A stretch of 64,000 nucleotides of DNA from Lysobacter arenosi (GCF_016613475.2 NZ_CP071517.1:186001-250000), one strand, 5' to 3'. Shown: positions 36,474-46,969, counted from the first letter of the stretch. The notes: generated by a model from the letters alone, not told the origin. Translations and numbers: made by a program.

Positions 36474-36995
36474 ATGACACGCGACATTCTTAAGACCCTC
36501 AAGACCGAGCATGACGAACTGCGCGGGCTTTTCGCGGAACTGAAAGAGACCACTGATCGTGGCGTCAAGAAGCGGGAAGGCCTGCTGGAGAAGATTGAAG
36601 AGGCCCTCATTCCGCACGCGAAGTGGGAGGAAAAGGTCTTCTATCCGGCGTTCAAGGAGCGCGCAGACCGTGAAGGTCTGCAGACGCTGGCAGAGGCGAT
36701 CTCGGAGCATCACGCTGTTGAGAACTCGGTGATTCCGGAGGTGCACGCCGCCGATCCGAGTACTCCGGAGTTCGCTGGACGGACCAAGGTCTTTGGTGAG
36801 TTCGTCGATCACCATGCCAAGGAAGAGGAGAAGACGATGTTTAAGATGGCGCGGGAGATGTTCTCCGCGAACGAACTCGCCCAGTTCGATGAGCAGTACG
36901 AAGACTGGAAGCAGTCCGACGCTGCCAGTGCTCTCATAGCAATGGAAAAGACCAAAGCAGGTGTCAAGGGCGCGGTTAAGGCAATGGCCCAGTGA
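36474..36995 (+). CDS. Hemerythrin HHE domain protein
   Basis: A 173-residue four-helix protein with two HHE repeats. Metal ligands: H13 (TEHDELRGLF), H48 and E52 (PHAKWEEKVFYP), H80 (SEHHAVE), H113/H114 and E117/E118 (VDHHAKEEEKTMF). Such non-heme diiron proteins bind oxygen or sense oxygen and nitric oxide in the cytoplasm. Unlike its neighbours it is intact with normal codon use. It may be cotranscribed with the 87-residue gene 21 bases on. Confidence 0.88.
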   Translation: MTRDILKTLKTEHDELRGLFAELKETTDRGVKKREGLLEKIEEALIPHAKWEEKVFYPAFKERADREGLQTLAEAISEHHAVENSVIPEVHAADPSTPEFAGRTKVFGEFVDHHAKEEEKTMFKMAREMFSANELAQFDEQYEDWKQSDAASALIAMEKTKAGVKGAVKAMAQ

Positions 36996-37016
36996 GGTCG
37001 ACACGAGCGGGTTCCG

Positions 37017-37280
37017 ATGGCAGTAGGACATGACCGAGCAGTTGATTCGCGTCCGTACTCGGCGCTGATCCGCGCTATCGGCGAGCAGGCTCGAGAGCTG
37101 TATCCGGACTCAACCTGGAAAGTTGCCTCAAGGAAACTCGAGCAACTTTGGCGGTCGTATGTCAGCGCGACCGGGATCGGGTGGGAAGCTGTCGAACCCA
37201 GGATTCATCAAGCTTGGGAGGATTCAGACCTCCCGGTAGACCCCTCCCAAGCGCGAAGGGATCTCGACCACGGGAGGTAA
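37017..37280 (+). CDS. Hypothetical protein, 87 residues
   Basis: A small, mostly helical, acidic-basic mixed protein (SALIRAIGEQARELYPDSTW, LEQLWRSYVSATGIGWEAVE). It starts 21 bases after the hemerythrin stop, so it could share its transcript. No domain recognised. Confidence 0.55.
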   Translation: MAVGHDRAVDSRPYSALIRAIGEQARELYPDSTWKVASRKLEQLWRSYVSATGIGWEAVEPRIHQAWEDSDLPVDPSQARRDLDHGR

Positions 37281-37377
37281 GGTCACCCGCCTGGTCGTAC
37301 TAGACGGAGCTGACCACTACCTTGAGTCAGTAGCGATTACGTTGGTCAGCCAAGCCAATTCCATCTCGCTCGTAGCT

Positions 37378-38643
37378 TCAATTGCTCCTGGCCTGTGGCG
37401 GTCGGCGTGCGCGGCGGTTCCGTATGCGGTCGAGCATGTCCATGACCCAGCCTGCGCTGACTCCATGTAGCAGGATCGACAGCAGCACTACCAGCGCCAC
37501 CACTGACCACAGGGCTTGCGTGCCCTCGAATTGCGCATGGTTAAAGGCGAATGCCAGGTAATACAACGAGCCAATCCCGCGTACACCGAAGATGGCAATG
37601 GCCCAGCGCTCGCGGCGCGTCAACGCGGTGCCCAGCAGGGCGAGCCAACCAGCCAGGGGGCGCACACCCAGAACGAAGATTGCTGCAAAGGTGATTTCTC
37701 GCCAGCCTAATCCCCGCAGTATTCCTCCCGCAACCGCCCCGCCCAGCAGTAGCAGCAGCAATGCAGTCAGCAGCTTCTCGCACTGTTGCGCGAAGAGATC
37801 CAAGGTGGCGTGGTACTCGTGGTCGTGCTCGAGCTGACGCACCACCAGCGCGCCGACGAAGACCGCCAGAAAACCATAGGTATGGCACAACTCGGCCACG
37901 CCATAGACGATCAAAGTGATGGCAAGCGCGGTTAGGCCGTCGCTGCTCGTGGACAAGTTCGGAGCGCGTTCGCTGCGGAAGATCAGGTGCATTAGACCGT
38001 AACCCACCGCCGCGCCGATGCCGATGCCACCGAGCACCCGCCATAGCACGTCCAGCGCCAGCCACCGGCCCCAGTCCATCGGTTCGCCTGCTGCATCCAG
38101 AGCCAGGGCCACCGCGAGCCACACGAACGGGAAGGCCAGACCGTCATTGAACCCAGCTTCGGACGTGAGCGCAAAGCGCACCGGATCCTCGCCTCCCTCC
38201 CCGGGGGGGGGTGCACCTGCACATCGGCGGCCAACACCGGATCAGTGGGGGCCAGAACTGCAGCCAGGAGTAGAGCGCTCGCCACCCCGTAGCCGAGCCA
38301 AGCCTGTCCCAACCACCAGCCCGCTAGGATTGTCGCCGGCATCGTGATGGCCAACAGTCGCCAAGTCAGAGTCCAACGCCGCCAGCCGAAGCGTGTGTCG
38401 ATGCGAAGTCCCGCTCCGATCAGCGCCACAAGTACCGCTAGCTCGGTGAGATGCTCAGCGAGTCTTGGGAAACGCAACGGATCGGGTGGTGGGAGCGGCA
38501 AGGGCAACGCATAGAGGCCCAGTCCTGCGAGTACGTAGATGATCGGCAAGGTCAGCGGGCGACGACGGATCAGGTGCGGCCAACCATGCCGCCCCCAGGA
38601 GGGCGCCTCCTACTACAGCTAAAGCCAATTTGTAGCCATCCAT
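37378..38643 (-). pseudogene. CPA1-type cation:proton antiporter with two frameshifts
   Basis: The three frames together give a complete Na+/H+ or K+/H+ exchanger of about 420 residues. Piece 1 starts MDGYKLALAVVGGALLGAAW; a doubled G at about 38592 shifts the frame. Piece 2 holds PIIYVLAGLGLYALPLP and VLAPTDPVLAADVQV, the ion-binding ASP/DP motif region. A run of nine Cs (38204-38212) shifts it again. Piece 3 begins VRFALTSEAGFNDGLAFPFVW, containing the conserved NDG, and ends ILLHGVSAGWVMDMLDRIR. Each break is at a short homopolymer. Errors in assembly are as likely as decay. Confidence 0.75.
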
Positions 38644-38784
38644 TCGATACGGACTAGTAGGAACACTGTTCCGTTGTAGCGGACGTAGTGACAGCAGAGC
38701 GTCAAGGCTTGCAACCCGGTGTGGCTGCCGCTGCGGTTTGCTGCCACGTGGACTGCGGTCCTGGCGGCTGGCGCGCGCCCGCTG

Positions 38785-39123
38785 TTACGGCCTTAGTTCC
38801 TTCAGGATAAGAATTAGACGATCTAAGTCGTAAGGCTTCTGCAGATAGGGTTCATTTGCGAAGGCCTCTGGCAAGAGATTCTGGTCACGAGCGCTGGTGA
38901 AGAAGAACCGAAGCCCTATGTCCACCAAATGATGGGCGAAACCAAAAGACAGCTCTTTGCCGATCTCGATGTCGAGCATTGCCACGTCGAAGGATACGGT
39001 GCTGACCGCCTCGGATGCGCTGGCTATCGTCGAGGCATGAAAAGTGTCGTGGCCCTCGGCATCCAAAGCCAGCACTACGCACGCAGCCATCAGTGCATCG
39101 TCTTCTAGGAGGAGAATGCGCAC
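38785..39123 (-). CDS. Stand-alone response regulator receiver
   Basis: A 112-residue receiver with no output domain. Acid pocket D8 and D9, phospho-acceptor D51 (VAMLDIEIG), switch T76/S77 (FFTSARD), K96 (LQKPYDL). All key residues are present. Small single-domain receivers relay or buffer phosphate. The frameshifted sensor kinase 3.4 kb away is a possible old partner, but nothing shows it. Confidence 0.85.
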   Translation of the reverse strand: MRILLLEDDALMAACVVLALDAEGHDTFHASTIASASEAVSTVSFDVAMLDIEIGKELSFGFAHHLVDIGLRFFFTSARDQNLLPEAFANEPYLQKPYDLDRLILILKELRP

Positions 39124-39476
39124 AGCGCTCCCAAAGCTTTACGCCTGGAATGGTCCGCCGCACTGCCCGCTTGGGTAATACTGGCGCGGCAGTCCTGGGT
39201 CATAAGCATCTGCACGGCTTAGCCTCATCATCTCGCATAGAGCTGCACGGAGGCCCGGATGGCAAGACTGGGATGACACCAGTCCGATGCACGAGCAACG
39301 TTACGCACTAAAAGGTAGCGGCAAGTGACGACCCAGTCATTGCGGCGTTGCGCGTTACGTGGAGTTAAGCCGCCCAGCAGTCGTAGAAGGGGATGGCGCG
39401 CTTGTCTTCAAGGATGTCGAAAAATTGTCCCTGGAGCCGCTTGGTCCCCCGTACACAGTAGCCAACGCAACTATGG
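39124..39476. other. Intergenic region, possible gene remnant
   Basis: No supported gene. The leftward strand near 39365-39425 reads GQFFDILEDKRAIPFYDCWAA then stop, which is strikingly protein-like, but it lacks a start codon and is open for only about 50 codons. It may be the end of a lost gene. Confidence 0.45.
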
Positions 39477-39713
39477 CTAGGTGTTATCCCTTGGCGCGAA
39501 CAGCAGTTCGGCGACAGTGTTCAGCCCTTTCAGGAATTCAGCCCGAACTGCCGGACTGAGGTCACTCTGGCGATAACGCTCATCGTGCGCGGCTACTCCC
39601 CGAAGGGCCGTCGCGCAGATGGCTTCGCGTGAAGGGGAGGCATCAATGATCGCCCACAGAGCCCATTGCATGGCCGTCAACTGGCCTTCGAGGAAAGCTT
39701 CTTTCTCGTCCAT
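39477..39713 (-). CDS. Hypothetical protein, 78 residues
   Basis: Starts at an ATG five bases after GGAG. A soluble, helical protein (FLEGQLTAMQWALWAIIDAS, LSPAVRAEFLKGLNTVAELL) with no signal or known domain. It is probably cotranscribed with the next small gene to the right, 57 bases upstream. Confidence 0.6.
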   Translation of the reverse strand: MDEKEAFLEGQLTAMQWALWAIIDASPSREAICATALRGVAAHDERYRQSDLSPAVRAEFLKGLNTVAELLFAPRDNT

Positions 39714-39769
39714 TTGCACTCCTTCGGGTCGCCCAAAGGCGAAGGTGGCAGTGCTGGTCAGGGCAGGGC

Positions 39770-39997
39770 CTAGTCGTCTTTCAGCGTGACCGGCCCCAAT
39801 CCGTTGGCTATTGCGATTGCCAGCAGTCGCGCCGAGACATAGCTGCTTTCTGTCCCGGCCTGAACGCGGATCGCATCCGCAGCCGACGCGAATGCGACCA
39901 ATAAGTCGTCGCGATCGGGATATGTCGTGCGCATGAGGACTATGGCCTCATCCAACGAGGCCAGGAGCCTGTCGAGTTCTGCGCGTGAAAGCTGCAT
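39770..39997 (-). CDS. Hypothetical protein, 75 residues
   Basis: A small helical protein (LDRLLASLDEAIVLMRTTYP, AFASAADAIRVQAGTE). No cysteines, no membrane segment, no domain. It precedes another small hypothetical gene on the same strand; together they may form an operon. Confidence 0.55.
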   Translation of the reverse strand: MQLSRAELDRLLASLDEAIVLMRTTYPDRDDLLVAFASAADAIRVQAGTESSYVSARLLAIAIANGLGPVTLKDD

Positions 39998-40146
39998 GGA
40001 CCGGACGCCAACGACCTGGCGAGCACAATGTTTACTCGCCTAGGAGGCATTTTCAACTTCTCGTGCGGATCAATGGCCCTAGGTCGCCACCGGCCCTTGG
40101 ACGCGTCGTCACAACCCCGTCCGCACTACTCAGGCCCACTTGGGGT

Positions 40147-40416
40147 ATGAACTTGGACCATGGATATCGAAAGACGGAACGCAAGGCGAGTAGGCGCGTG
40201 TGGCAGGGCGCCGTGGTTGCGATAGCGGCGCTGATCCTCAACGGACTTCTTGCCATGATCAGCAACGGGGCAGGGGGCCTCCTGCGTCCAGTCGTCGAGG
40301 TCCTCGGATGGGTCGTTCCGATCGGGCTGTTCGCGCTTGCATTCGCGCTGGTCATCAGCGGCACGTGGACGATTTGGCGACTTCGTGGGGATTTCCGCTC
40401 GGCCCATGAGGGCTGA
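40147..40416 (+). CDS. Small membrane protein, two helices
   Basis: An 89-residue protein with a basic start (MNLDHGYRKTERKASRR) and two hydrophobic helices (VWQGAVVAIAALILNGLLA and VLGWVVPIGLFALAFALVI). Upstream open frame to 39985 is unlikely to be translated. Function unknown. Confidence 0.55.
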   Translation: MNLDHGYRKTERKASRRVWQGAVVAIAALILNGLLAMISNGAGGLLRPVVEVLGWVVPIGLFALAFALVISGTWTIWRLRGDFRSAHEG

Positions 40417-40470
40417 TCGAATCGCCGTGCTCCCCCGGTGCTCCCCCGGACGTGGTGAGAGCCAAGAACG

Positions 40471-40507
40471 AAAAAGCCCAGTAGGGCCTGAGAGCCTTAC
40501 TGGGCTT
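40471..40507 (-). terminator. Rho-independent terminator of the tRNA-Phe gene
   Basis: On the minus strand, AAGCCCAGTA pairs perfectly with TACTGGGCTT (ten base pairs) and is followed by TTT. It starts 11 bases after the tRNA 3' end. Confidence 0.9.
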
Positions 40508-40518
40508 ACGTTTAATCA

Positions 40519-40594
40519 TGGTGGCCGGGGAGGGAATCGAACCCCCGACACGGGGATTTTCAATCCCCTGCTCTACCAACTGAGCTACCCGGCC
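40519..40594 (-). tRNA. tRNA-Phe (GAA)
   Basis: A 76-base cloverleaf including an encoded CCA. Acceptor GGCCGGG, D-arm GCTCAGTTGGTAGAGC, anticodon loop TTGAAAA within GGGGA/TCCCC arms (anticodon GAA), T-arm GGGGGTTCGATTCCC. Its 3' end faces the accessory region. Confidence 0.97.
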
Positions 40595-40765
40595 ATTCCG
40601 CGACGGTCAGGCCGTGCGAGGAGCGGAATGATACGGATCACGGGCGGGCATGGCAAGCCGGATGTGCGCTGAACGGGTTCGCGGGCCGCTGCGGCGCCGG
40701 CAGCGGGGCGGTGCAAGATTGGGGCGTGTTCTTCCACAGGCAGCCCGTGGCTGCAGGAGAGCGTC

Positions 40766-41206
40766 ATGAAAGCCCTTGTCTTCGCTTGCCTGGCCGCGCT
40801 GTTCGCCAGCGGCTGCGCCAGCCAGTCGCGCATAAGCGATGCCGACAAGTTGCAGCTGTACCGCGCCCATGCCGGTGCGCCGGTTCCGAACTTCCAGTAC
40901 TTCGGTCGCCTCGATGGCTGGACGCCCCTGGGCGAGACCGCGCTGGCGGTGTGGACCAAGCCCAGCGAGGTCTACCTGCTCGAACTCAAGAACACCTGCC
41001 AGGACCTGGATTTCGCCCAGGCCATCACCGTGACCAACCAGTTCGGGCGGGTCTACCAGAACTTCGACAAGGTCATCGTGCTGGGGCAGGGCGCCAACCA
41101 GATCCCGTGCTGGATCAAGGAAATCCGTCCGGTCGACGCCAAGGCGCTGAAGCAGGCCGAAAGCGAGAAGCGCGCCGCGCAGGTCGCCGAGCGCGAGAAA
41201 ACCTGA
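40766..41206 (+). CDS. DUF6491-type lipoprotein
   Basis: A 146-residue lipoprotein, lipobox FASGC at C17. The mature part has FQYFGRLDGWTPLGETALAVW and LLELKNTCQDLDFAQAITVT, matching DUF6491, common in Xanthomonadaceae. A lone pair of cysteines (NTCQD and IPCWIKEI) may form a disulfide. Function unknown. Confidence 0.75.
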   Translation: MKALVFACLAALFASGCASQSRISDADKLQLYRAHAGAPVPNFQYFGRLDGWTPLGETALAVWTKPSEVYLLELKNTCQDLDFAQAITVTNQFGRVYQNFDKVIVLGQGANQIPCWIKEIRPVDAKALKQAESEKRAAQVAEREKT

Positions 41207-41207
41207 C

Positions 41208-41480
41208 TCAGGCTTCCGGGGCGACGTAGCCCGCGGGTTTGGCCGCGTCGCCGCCGAACAGGAACTTCTCCATCTCGCCTTCGAGGAAGGCGCGGTGCTT
41301 GGGGTCGAGCGGCGACAGCCGGTTCTCGTTGATAAGCATGGTCTGGTGCGCCAGCCACGCCGCCCAGGCGGGTTTGCCGATGTGGGCGAAGATGCGCTTG
41401 CCCAGCTCACCCGGCCACGGCACGTAGTCCAGGCCTTCGGTTTCGCGCTTTTCGTATTCGCAGTAGACGGTGCGGGGCAT
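41208..41480 (-). CDS. yggX: Fe(2+)-trafficking protein YggX
   Basis: A 90-residue protein with the family's [18 protein letters not shown] start, its cysteine at position 7, and the end [15 protein letters not shown]. YggX protects iron-sulfur clusters from oxidative damage and helps iron delivery. It lies three bases after mutY, as in many gammaproteobacteria where the two form an operon; MutY itself is an iron-sulfur enzyme. Confidence 0.97.
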   Translation of the reverse strand: MPRTVYCEYEKRETEGLDYVPWPGELGKRIFAHIGKPAWAAWLAHQTMLINENRLSPLDPKHRAFLEGEMEKFLFGGDAAKPAGYVAPEA

Positions 41481-41483
41481 GGT

Positions 41484-42566
41484 TCAGGGTTCCCGGGCGC
41501 TGGCTTCCAGCAGTTTGCGGATCGGTGCTGGAATGCCGATCGCGCCGAGTTCCTCGCGTGCGACCCAGCGCAGGTCGTCATTGTCGCCGATCCGGCCGCG
41601 CAGCGCGGTACCGCGCCAGCGCAGCGGCTGCAGTTGCAGCTTGTAGTGGCTGAAGGCGTGGTCGATGGCGGGCAGCTTCTGTGCGTGTGAGAACTCGCCC
41701 GTGAGGTGCTGCTGGAACCAGTCCTGCGCCAGCGTGTCGTCCTCGGCCTGCGGCAGGGTCCACAGCGATGCCCAGATGCCGCTCGGCGGTCGCCGCTGCA
41801 ACAGGATGCGACCGTCACTGTCTTCGGCCCACAGAACATGCGCGTACTTCTGCGGCGGTGTCTTGCCGGGCTTGGGCGTGGGCAGGTCAGCGACGCGGCC
41901 TTCGCGGCGGGCGACGCAGTCGTCCTGCATCGGGCACAACACGCAGGCCGGGTCGGCGCGCGTGCAGAGTGTTGCGCCCAGGTCCATCTGCGCCTGGGTG
42001 TAGTCGGCCATCCGCAGCGGCGGCAACTCCGCGCGGGCGACATGGTCCTCGGCCAGCGACCAGAGTTTCTTTTCGACTGCGGGCAGGCCGGGATAACCGT
42101 CAATGCCGTGGTAGCGCGTGAGCACGCGCTTGACGTTGCCGTCGAGGATCGCGCAACGCTCGCCCCACGCCTGCGACGCGATCGCCGCCGCGGTGCTGCG
42201 GCCGATGCCGGGCAGGGCGGTGAGTGCGTCGAGATCGCGCGGCAGGTCGCCGTCGTGCAGTTCGACGCAGCGCTTGGCCGCGGCGTGCAGATTGCGTGCG
42301 CGGGCGTAATAGCCCAGGCCCGACCACAGCGCGAGCACGTCGTCGAGCGGCGCGGCGGCGAGGTCGCGCAGGGTTGGCAGCGCCGCGACGAAACGCTCGA
42401 AGTAGGGCGCGGCGGTCTTGACCTGGGTCTGCTGCAGCATGATCTCCGACAGCCACACCCGATACGGCGAGCGTGGGTGCTGCCAGGGCAGGTCATGGCG
42501 ACCACTGACGTCGAACCAGGCAAGCAGGCGCGTGGCGAACGGGTCCACGGATGTCGTGGTGCTCAC
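41484..42566 (-). CDS. mutY: A/G-specific adenine glycosylase MutY
   Basis: A 360-residue base-excision enzyme that removes adenine paired with 8-oxoguanine. Catalytic E41 (WLSEIMLQQTQV), helix-hairpin-helix LPGIGRSTA (118-126), catalytic D142 (AILDGNVKRVL), [4Fe-4S] cluster C201-x6-C208-x2-C211-x5-C217. The C-terminal NUDIX-like domain that recognises 8-oxoG is present (HVLWAEDSDGRILLQRRP). It starts within the upstream AsmA-like gene (ATGA overlap) and is followed by yggX. Confidence 0.97.
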   Translation of the reverse strand: MSTTTSVDPFATRLLAWFDVSGRHDLPWQHPRSPYRVWLSEIMLQQTQVKTAAPYFERFVAALPTLRDLAAAPLDDVLALWSGLGYYARARNLHAAAKRCVELHDGDLPRDLDALTALPGIGRSTAAAIASQAWGERCAILDGNVKRVLTRYHGIDGYPGLPAVEKKLWSLAEDHVARAELPPLRMADYTQAQMDLGATLCTRADPACVLCPMQDDCVARREGRVADLPTPKPGKTPPQKYAHVLWAEDSDGRILLQRRPPSGIWASLWTLPQAEDDTLAQDWFQQHLTGEFSHAQKLPAIDHAFSHYKLQLQPLRWRGTALRGRIGDNDDLRWVAREELGAIGIPAPIRKLLEASAREP

Positions 42567-43843
42567 GGCGTCATCGCCTCGCCTGGGGATGGAGCGAAGT
42601 CGACTTCCACGCCTTCAAGCGTCCCGCCGGCAATATCCAGCTTCGGCGTCGACAGATGCCCGGCCAAGGGTGGCAGCGGTGTCCCCTGGTCGATGGTGTC
42701 GATCCACGTCAGCACTTCCGGCAGGCGGAAGTGACCGTCGAAGTGGGTCTCATCGCGCTGTAGTTGCAGCGCACTGGTGTCGGACAAGTCGGCGCGGCCT
42801 CGATATTCGTACTTGAATGGAAGTGCCGACACCGATGATTCCAGCGGTTCGGGCAGTGCCGGCCAGGCTTTCGGCCAGTCGGCGATCATGCCGTCCAGTC
42901 GCAACGCCAATGCGTCGCCAAATGCGAATCCGCCCCGTGCATGAAAGCTCGGCATGGCGTCGCGTCCGCGCAGGGCGAAGCCTAGCGGCGTCATGGTCAC
43001 TTCGCCCGAATGCAGGCGCAGCGGGCCGGCCAGACCGAACACGAACGGCAGTTCGGTTTCGCCGTTGCGATAGCGCGCGACCGCGCCAAGTCGGATGACG
43101 TCGACCCCCATGCCATCGTCGCCGTCGCGCACGCGCCCGGACAACGTCAGTCGCATCGGCAGCGACCATGGCGGTGATTCGACGCCGACATCGCCGCTCA
43201 GGCCCAGGCCGGCGTTGACGGCGAAGCGGGTCAGCGCTGCATCGAGGTCGAACGGCGCGGCGAGTGTGCCGCTGATGAAACGTCCACGCAGGTGTGCGCT
43301 CAGGGCGCGGTCGGGATAAAGCGCAGGCAGGTCGATGTCGAGCGCATCGACCGACCAGCCATCGCCGATGACGCGACCACGCTGCAGGCGCATACCCTCG
43401 GTGAGCGTCGGGATCCGCGTCTTCGACGGAGGCCGCGTGGCCTGCCAGCGCTGCAGTGCCGCGAGGTCCAGTTGCGGCGCGTCCAGTTCGATGCGGCGAA
43501 CCGTGAGGTCGTCACCGGCGGCGCGGATGGTGGCCCATGGCAGTTCGAGCTGGATGCGCTCGGCGCGCAGCAGTGGCGTGGGCGCACCGGGTTGGCGGGC
43601 GACGACATCACGAAGCAGCAGCATCGGCGTGCCGCGCAGCCGGTACTCGCTGGCGCCGGCGGCAGTGATCTCCAGGCCGAGGGCATTGCCGGCCTGGGAG
43701 AGGATCAATCCGGCGACGCGACTGGGTTGCCCGACCCAGCGCAATGCGAGCACGAACAGGGCGAGCGCGACGACCAGCGCGATCAGAACAAGATTGCGGC
43801 GGCGCGAAGGGCGACGCGGGATGGCGGGTTCCGGCGTGGCCAT
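42563..43843 (-). CDS. AsmA-like membrane-anchored protein
   Basis: A 426-residue protein with one N-terminal transmembrane helix (RNLVLIALVVALALFVLALRW) and a long periplasmic beta-rich part with AsmA-type motifs (LRGTPMLLLRDVVARQ, RIELDAPQLDLAALQRW). AsmA-like proteins move phospholipids between membranes or affect outer-membrane assembly. The stop overlaps the mutY start. Role inferred from family only. Confidence 0.75.
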   Translation of the reverse strand: MATPEPAIPRRPSRRRNLVLIALVVALALFVLALRWVGQPSRVAGLILSQAGNALGLEITAAGASEYRLRGTPMLLLRDVVARQPGAPTPLLRAERIQLELPWATIRAAGDDLTVRRIELDAPQLDLAALQRWQATRPPSKTRIPTLTEGMRLQRGRVIGDGWSVDALDIDLPALYPDRALSAHLRGRFISGTLAAPFDLDAALTRFAVNAGLGLSGDVGVESPPWSLPMRLTLSGRVRDGDDGMGVDVIRLGAVARYRNGETELPFVFGLAGPLRLHSGEVTMTPLGFALRGRDAMPSFHARGGFAFGDALALRLDGMIADWPKAWPALPEPLESSVSALPFKYEYRGRADLSDTSALQLQRDETHFDGHFRLPEVLTWIDTIDQGTPLPPLAGHLSTPKLDIAGGTLEGVEVDFAPSPGEAMTP

Positions 43844-43860
43844 GCGTGGCGTCGGCCGCG

Positions 43861-45099
43861 TCAGGCGCCGAGCGAACCCGGCAGCAGGGCGTCGACGAAG
43901 GCCTCGGCATCGAACACGCGCAGGTCTTCCGGACGCTCACCGATTCCGGCGAAACGGATCGGAATGCCGAACTCGCGAGCGAGCGCGAACACCACGCCAC
44001 CCTTGGCGGTGCCGTCGAGCTTGGTCACGACCAGGCCCGTTACGCCAACCGCGGCATGGAACTGGCGCAACTGGGAGAGGGCGTTCTGGCCGGTGGTGCC
44101 GTCGATCACCATCAAGACCTCGTGCGGTGCGTTGACGTCGATCTTCTGGATCACACGCTTGATCTTGCCCAATTCGGCCATCAGGCCCTGCTGGGTGTGC
44201 AGGCGGCCGGCGGTGTCGGCGATCAGCACCTGCGTGCCGCGCGCCTTGGCGGCCTGCAGGGCATCGAAGGCCACCGACGCAGCGTCGGCGTTTTGGCCCT
44301 GGGCGACGACCGGCACGCCGTTGCGATCGCCCCAGGCCTGCAGCTGGGCGACGGCGGCGGCGCGGAAGGTGTCGCCGGCGGCGAGCATCAGCGGGCGGTT
44401 CTCGTCCTTGAAGCGCTTGGCGAGCTTGCCGATCGTGGTGGTCTTGCCGACGCCGTTGACGCCGACGGTGAGCAGCACGAAGGGCTTGGCGTTGGTGTCG
44501 ATCTGCAGTGGCTGCGCGACCGGAAGCAGCATCGCCAGCAGGTCCGCGCGCAACGCGGCCAGCAATGCGCGGGCATCGGCGAACTCGCGCGCCTTCATGC
44601 GCTTGCGCAGCGATTCGATCAGCTCGGTGGTCGCGCCGACGCCGACGTCGGCGGTGATCAGCGCGGTCTCGATCTCGTCGAGCAGGTCGTCGTCGAGCTT
44701 GGGATTGCGCGAGAACAGGCCGCTGAAGCTGCGCGCGAAGCTGCTGCCGCGCAGGCGCTCGCGCCAGCCGGTCTTGCCCGGCGCGGCAGGGGCGACGATG
44801 GGATGGGTGGCGAGGGCGGCTTCGGGCGGAAGCGAAAGTTGCGGTTCCGGCTCGGCGGCTTGGGTCTGGACCGGCTCGACGTCGAGTGCGGCGGCGATGA
44901 TCTCGGCGGGTACCGGCTCGGGTTCGCGGTGCTCGGGCTGCGGCGGCTCGACGACCGGTTCGGCGTCAGTCGCCTCGGCTTCGAGCGGTGCCGGGAAAGC
45001 CGCGGCAAGTTCCTCGGTGCTGTACGCGCCCTCGCTTGTGCCCGGCTTTGCCGCTTCGGCTGGAGTCTGGGGTTTCTTGCGGCGGAAAAAACTGAGCAT
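43861..45099 (-). CDS. ftsY: Signal recognition particle receptor FtsY
   Basis: A 412-residue GTPase docking the signal recognition particle at the membrane. The start is at MLSFFRRKKP; an acidic Pro/Glu-rich A domain follows (30-105). The NG domain begins about 120 with GTP motifs GVNGVGKT (G1, 213-220), the insertion-box region DTFRAAAVAQL, DTAGRL, and TKLDGTAKGG. Intact. It lies divergent from rsmD, 63 bases between starts, as in many proteobacteria. Confidence 0.97.
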   Translation of the reverse strand: MLSFFRRKKPQTPAEAAKPGTSEGAYSTEELAAAFPAPLEAEATDAEPVVEPPQPEHREPEPVPAEIIAAALDVEPVQTQAAEPEPQLSLPPEAALATHPIVAPAAPGKTGWRERLRGSSFARSFSGLFSRNPKLDDDLLDEIETALITADVGVGATTELIESLRKRMKAREFADARALLAALRADLLAMLLPVAQPLQIDTNAKPFVLLTVGVNGVGKTTTIGKLAKRFKDENRPLMLAAGDTFRAAAVAQLQAWGDRNGVPVVAQGQNADAASVAFDALQAAKARGTQVLIADTAGRLHTQQGLMAELGKIKRVIQKIDVNAPHEVLMVIDGTTGQNALSQLRQFHAAVGVTGLVVTKLDGTAKGGVVFALAREFGIPIRFAGIGERPEDLRVFDAEAFVDALLPGSLGA

Positions 45100-45162
45100 C
45101 GAGGGCAATGGGGGAATGCGCGAGAATGCACACATGCTAGCACCGGCCCCCTCCCGACCCCG

Positions 45163-46385
<1,223 letters not shown>

Positions 46386-46479
46386 TCCGCGACGGCGTCC
46401 GCGCGGACGCGCTCAAAGCATCCAGAACCTCCACCAGTTCCACCATTACACAAACCTAAAGTCACCGAAGGGGACCCCG

Positions 46480-46968
46480 ATGAAGACCACCACCCGCCTG
46501 TTGCTGCTCGCTTGCCTGTCCATGCCGCTGCTCGTTGCCTGCAACAAGGGCGAAGACAAGCCCGCCGTCGTCGAAGCGCCGCTGGTCGCGCCGACCACCA
46601 ATGAAGGCGCTGCCTGGGACACGTACCTGACCGAAGTGGTCAAGCGCAACATCGAAGGCGCCACCAACGTCTACCTGTACACCCTGCCGGACCCGGCCGG
46701 TGCCGACTTCGAGGGCGAGTACGCACGCCAGCTCGAGAAGGCGCAGGGCGACGTCGCCCGCGGTGGCGTCGAGGGCACGCTGCTGGCTTTCGGCTCGCAG
46801 AACTCGCCCAAGTCGGCTGACCTGGCGATCGCCTCGTTCGCCGGTGCCCAGGCGGGCACGATGAAGGGCGTGCGCGTGATGTTCATCGGCGCCAGCGCCG
46901 ACAGCGAGCGCGTCAAGGCTGCCGTCGAGCCGTCGGGCGCGAAGTACGAGTTCATCGAAGCCAAGTGA
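46480..46968 (+). CDS. Hypothetical lipoprotein
   Basis: A 162-residue lipoprotein, lipobox LLVAC (C21), preceded by AAGGGGACCCCG. The mature part reads TYLTEVVKRNIEGATNVYLYTL to GVRVMFIGASADSERV, an alpha/beta pattern without a named domain. A strong hairpin terminator follows. Probably outer-membrane or periplasm-facing; function unknown. Confidence 0.8.
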   Translation: MKTTTRLLLLACLSMPLLVACNKGEDKPAVVEAPLVAPTTNEGAAWDTYLTEVVKRNIEGATNVYLYTLPDPAGADFEGEYARQLEKAQGDVARGGVEGTLLAFGSQNSPKSADLAIASFAGAQAGTMKGVRVMFIGASADSERVKAAVEPSGAKYEFIEAK

Positions 46969-46969
46969 C

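Noticed and set aside
39359..39559. 66-residue rightward frame near the small hypothetical genes
   Set aside because: It overlaps a supported leftward gene and a more protein-like leftward remnant; no ribosome binding site.
31270..40500. Integron cassette array
   Set aside because: The small genes and repeated hairpins suggested it, but no attC core sites (GTTRRRY pairs) or integron integrase are visible.
40519..40594. attL/attR pair from a duplicated tRNA-Phe 3' end
   Set aside because: I looked for a second copy of the T-arm and acceptor end to the left and saw none.
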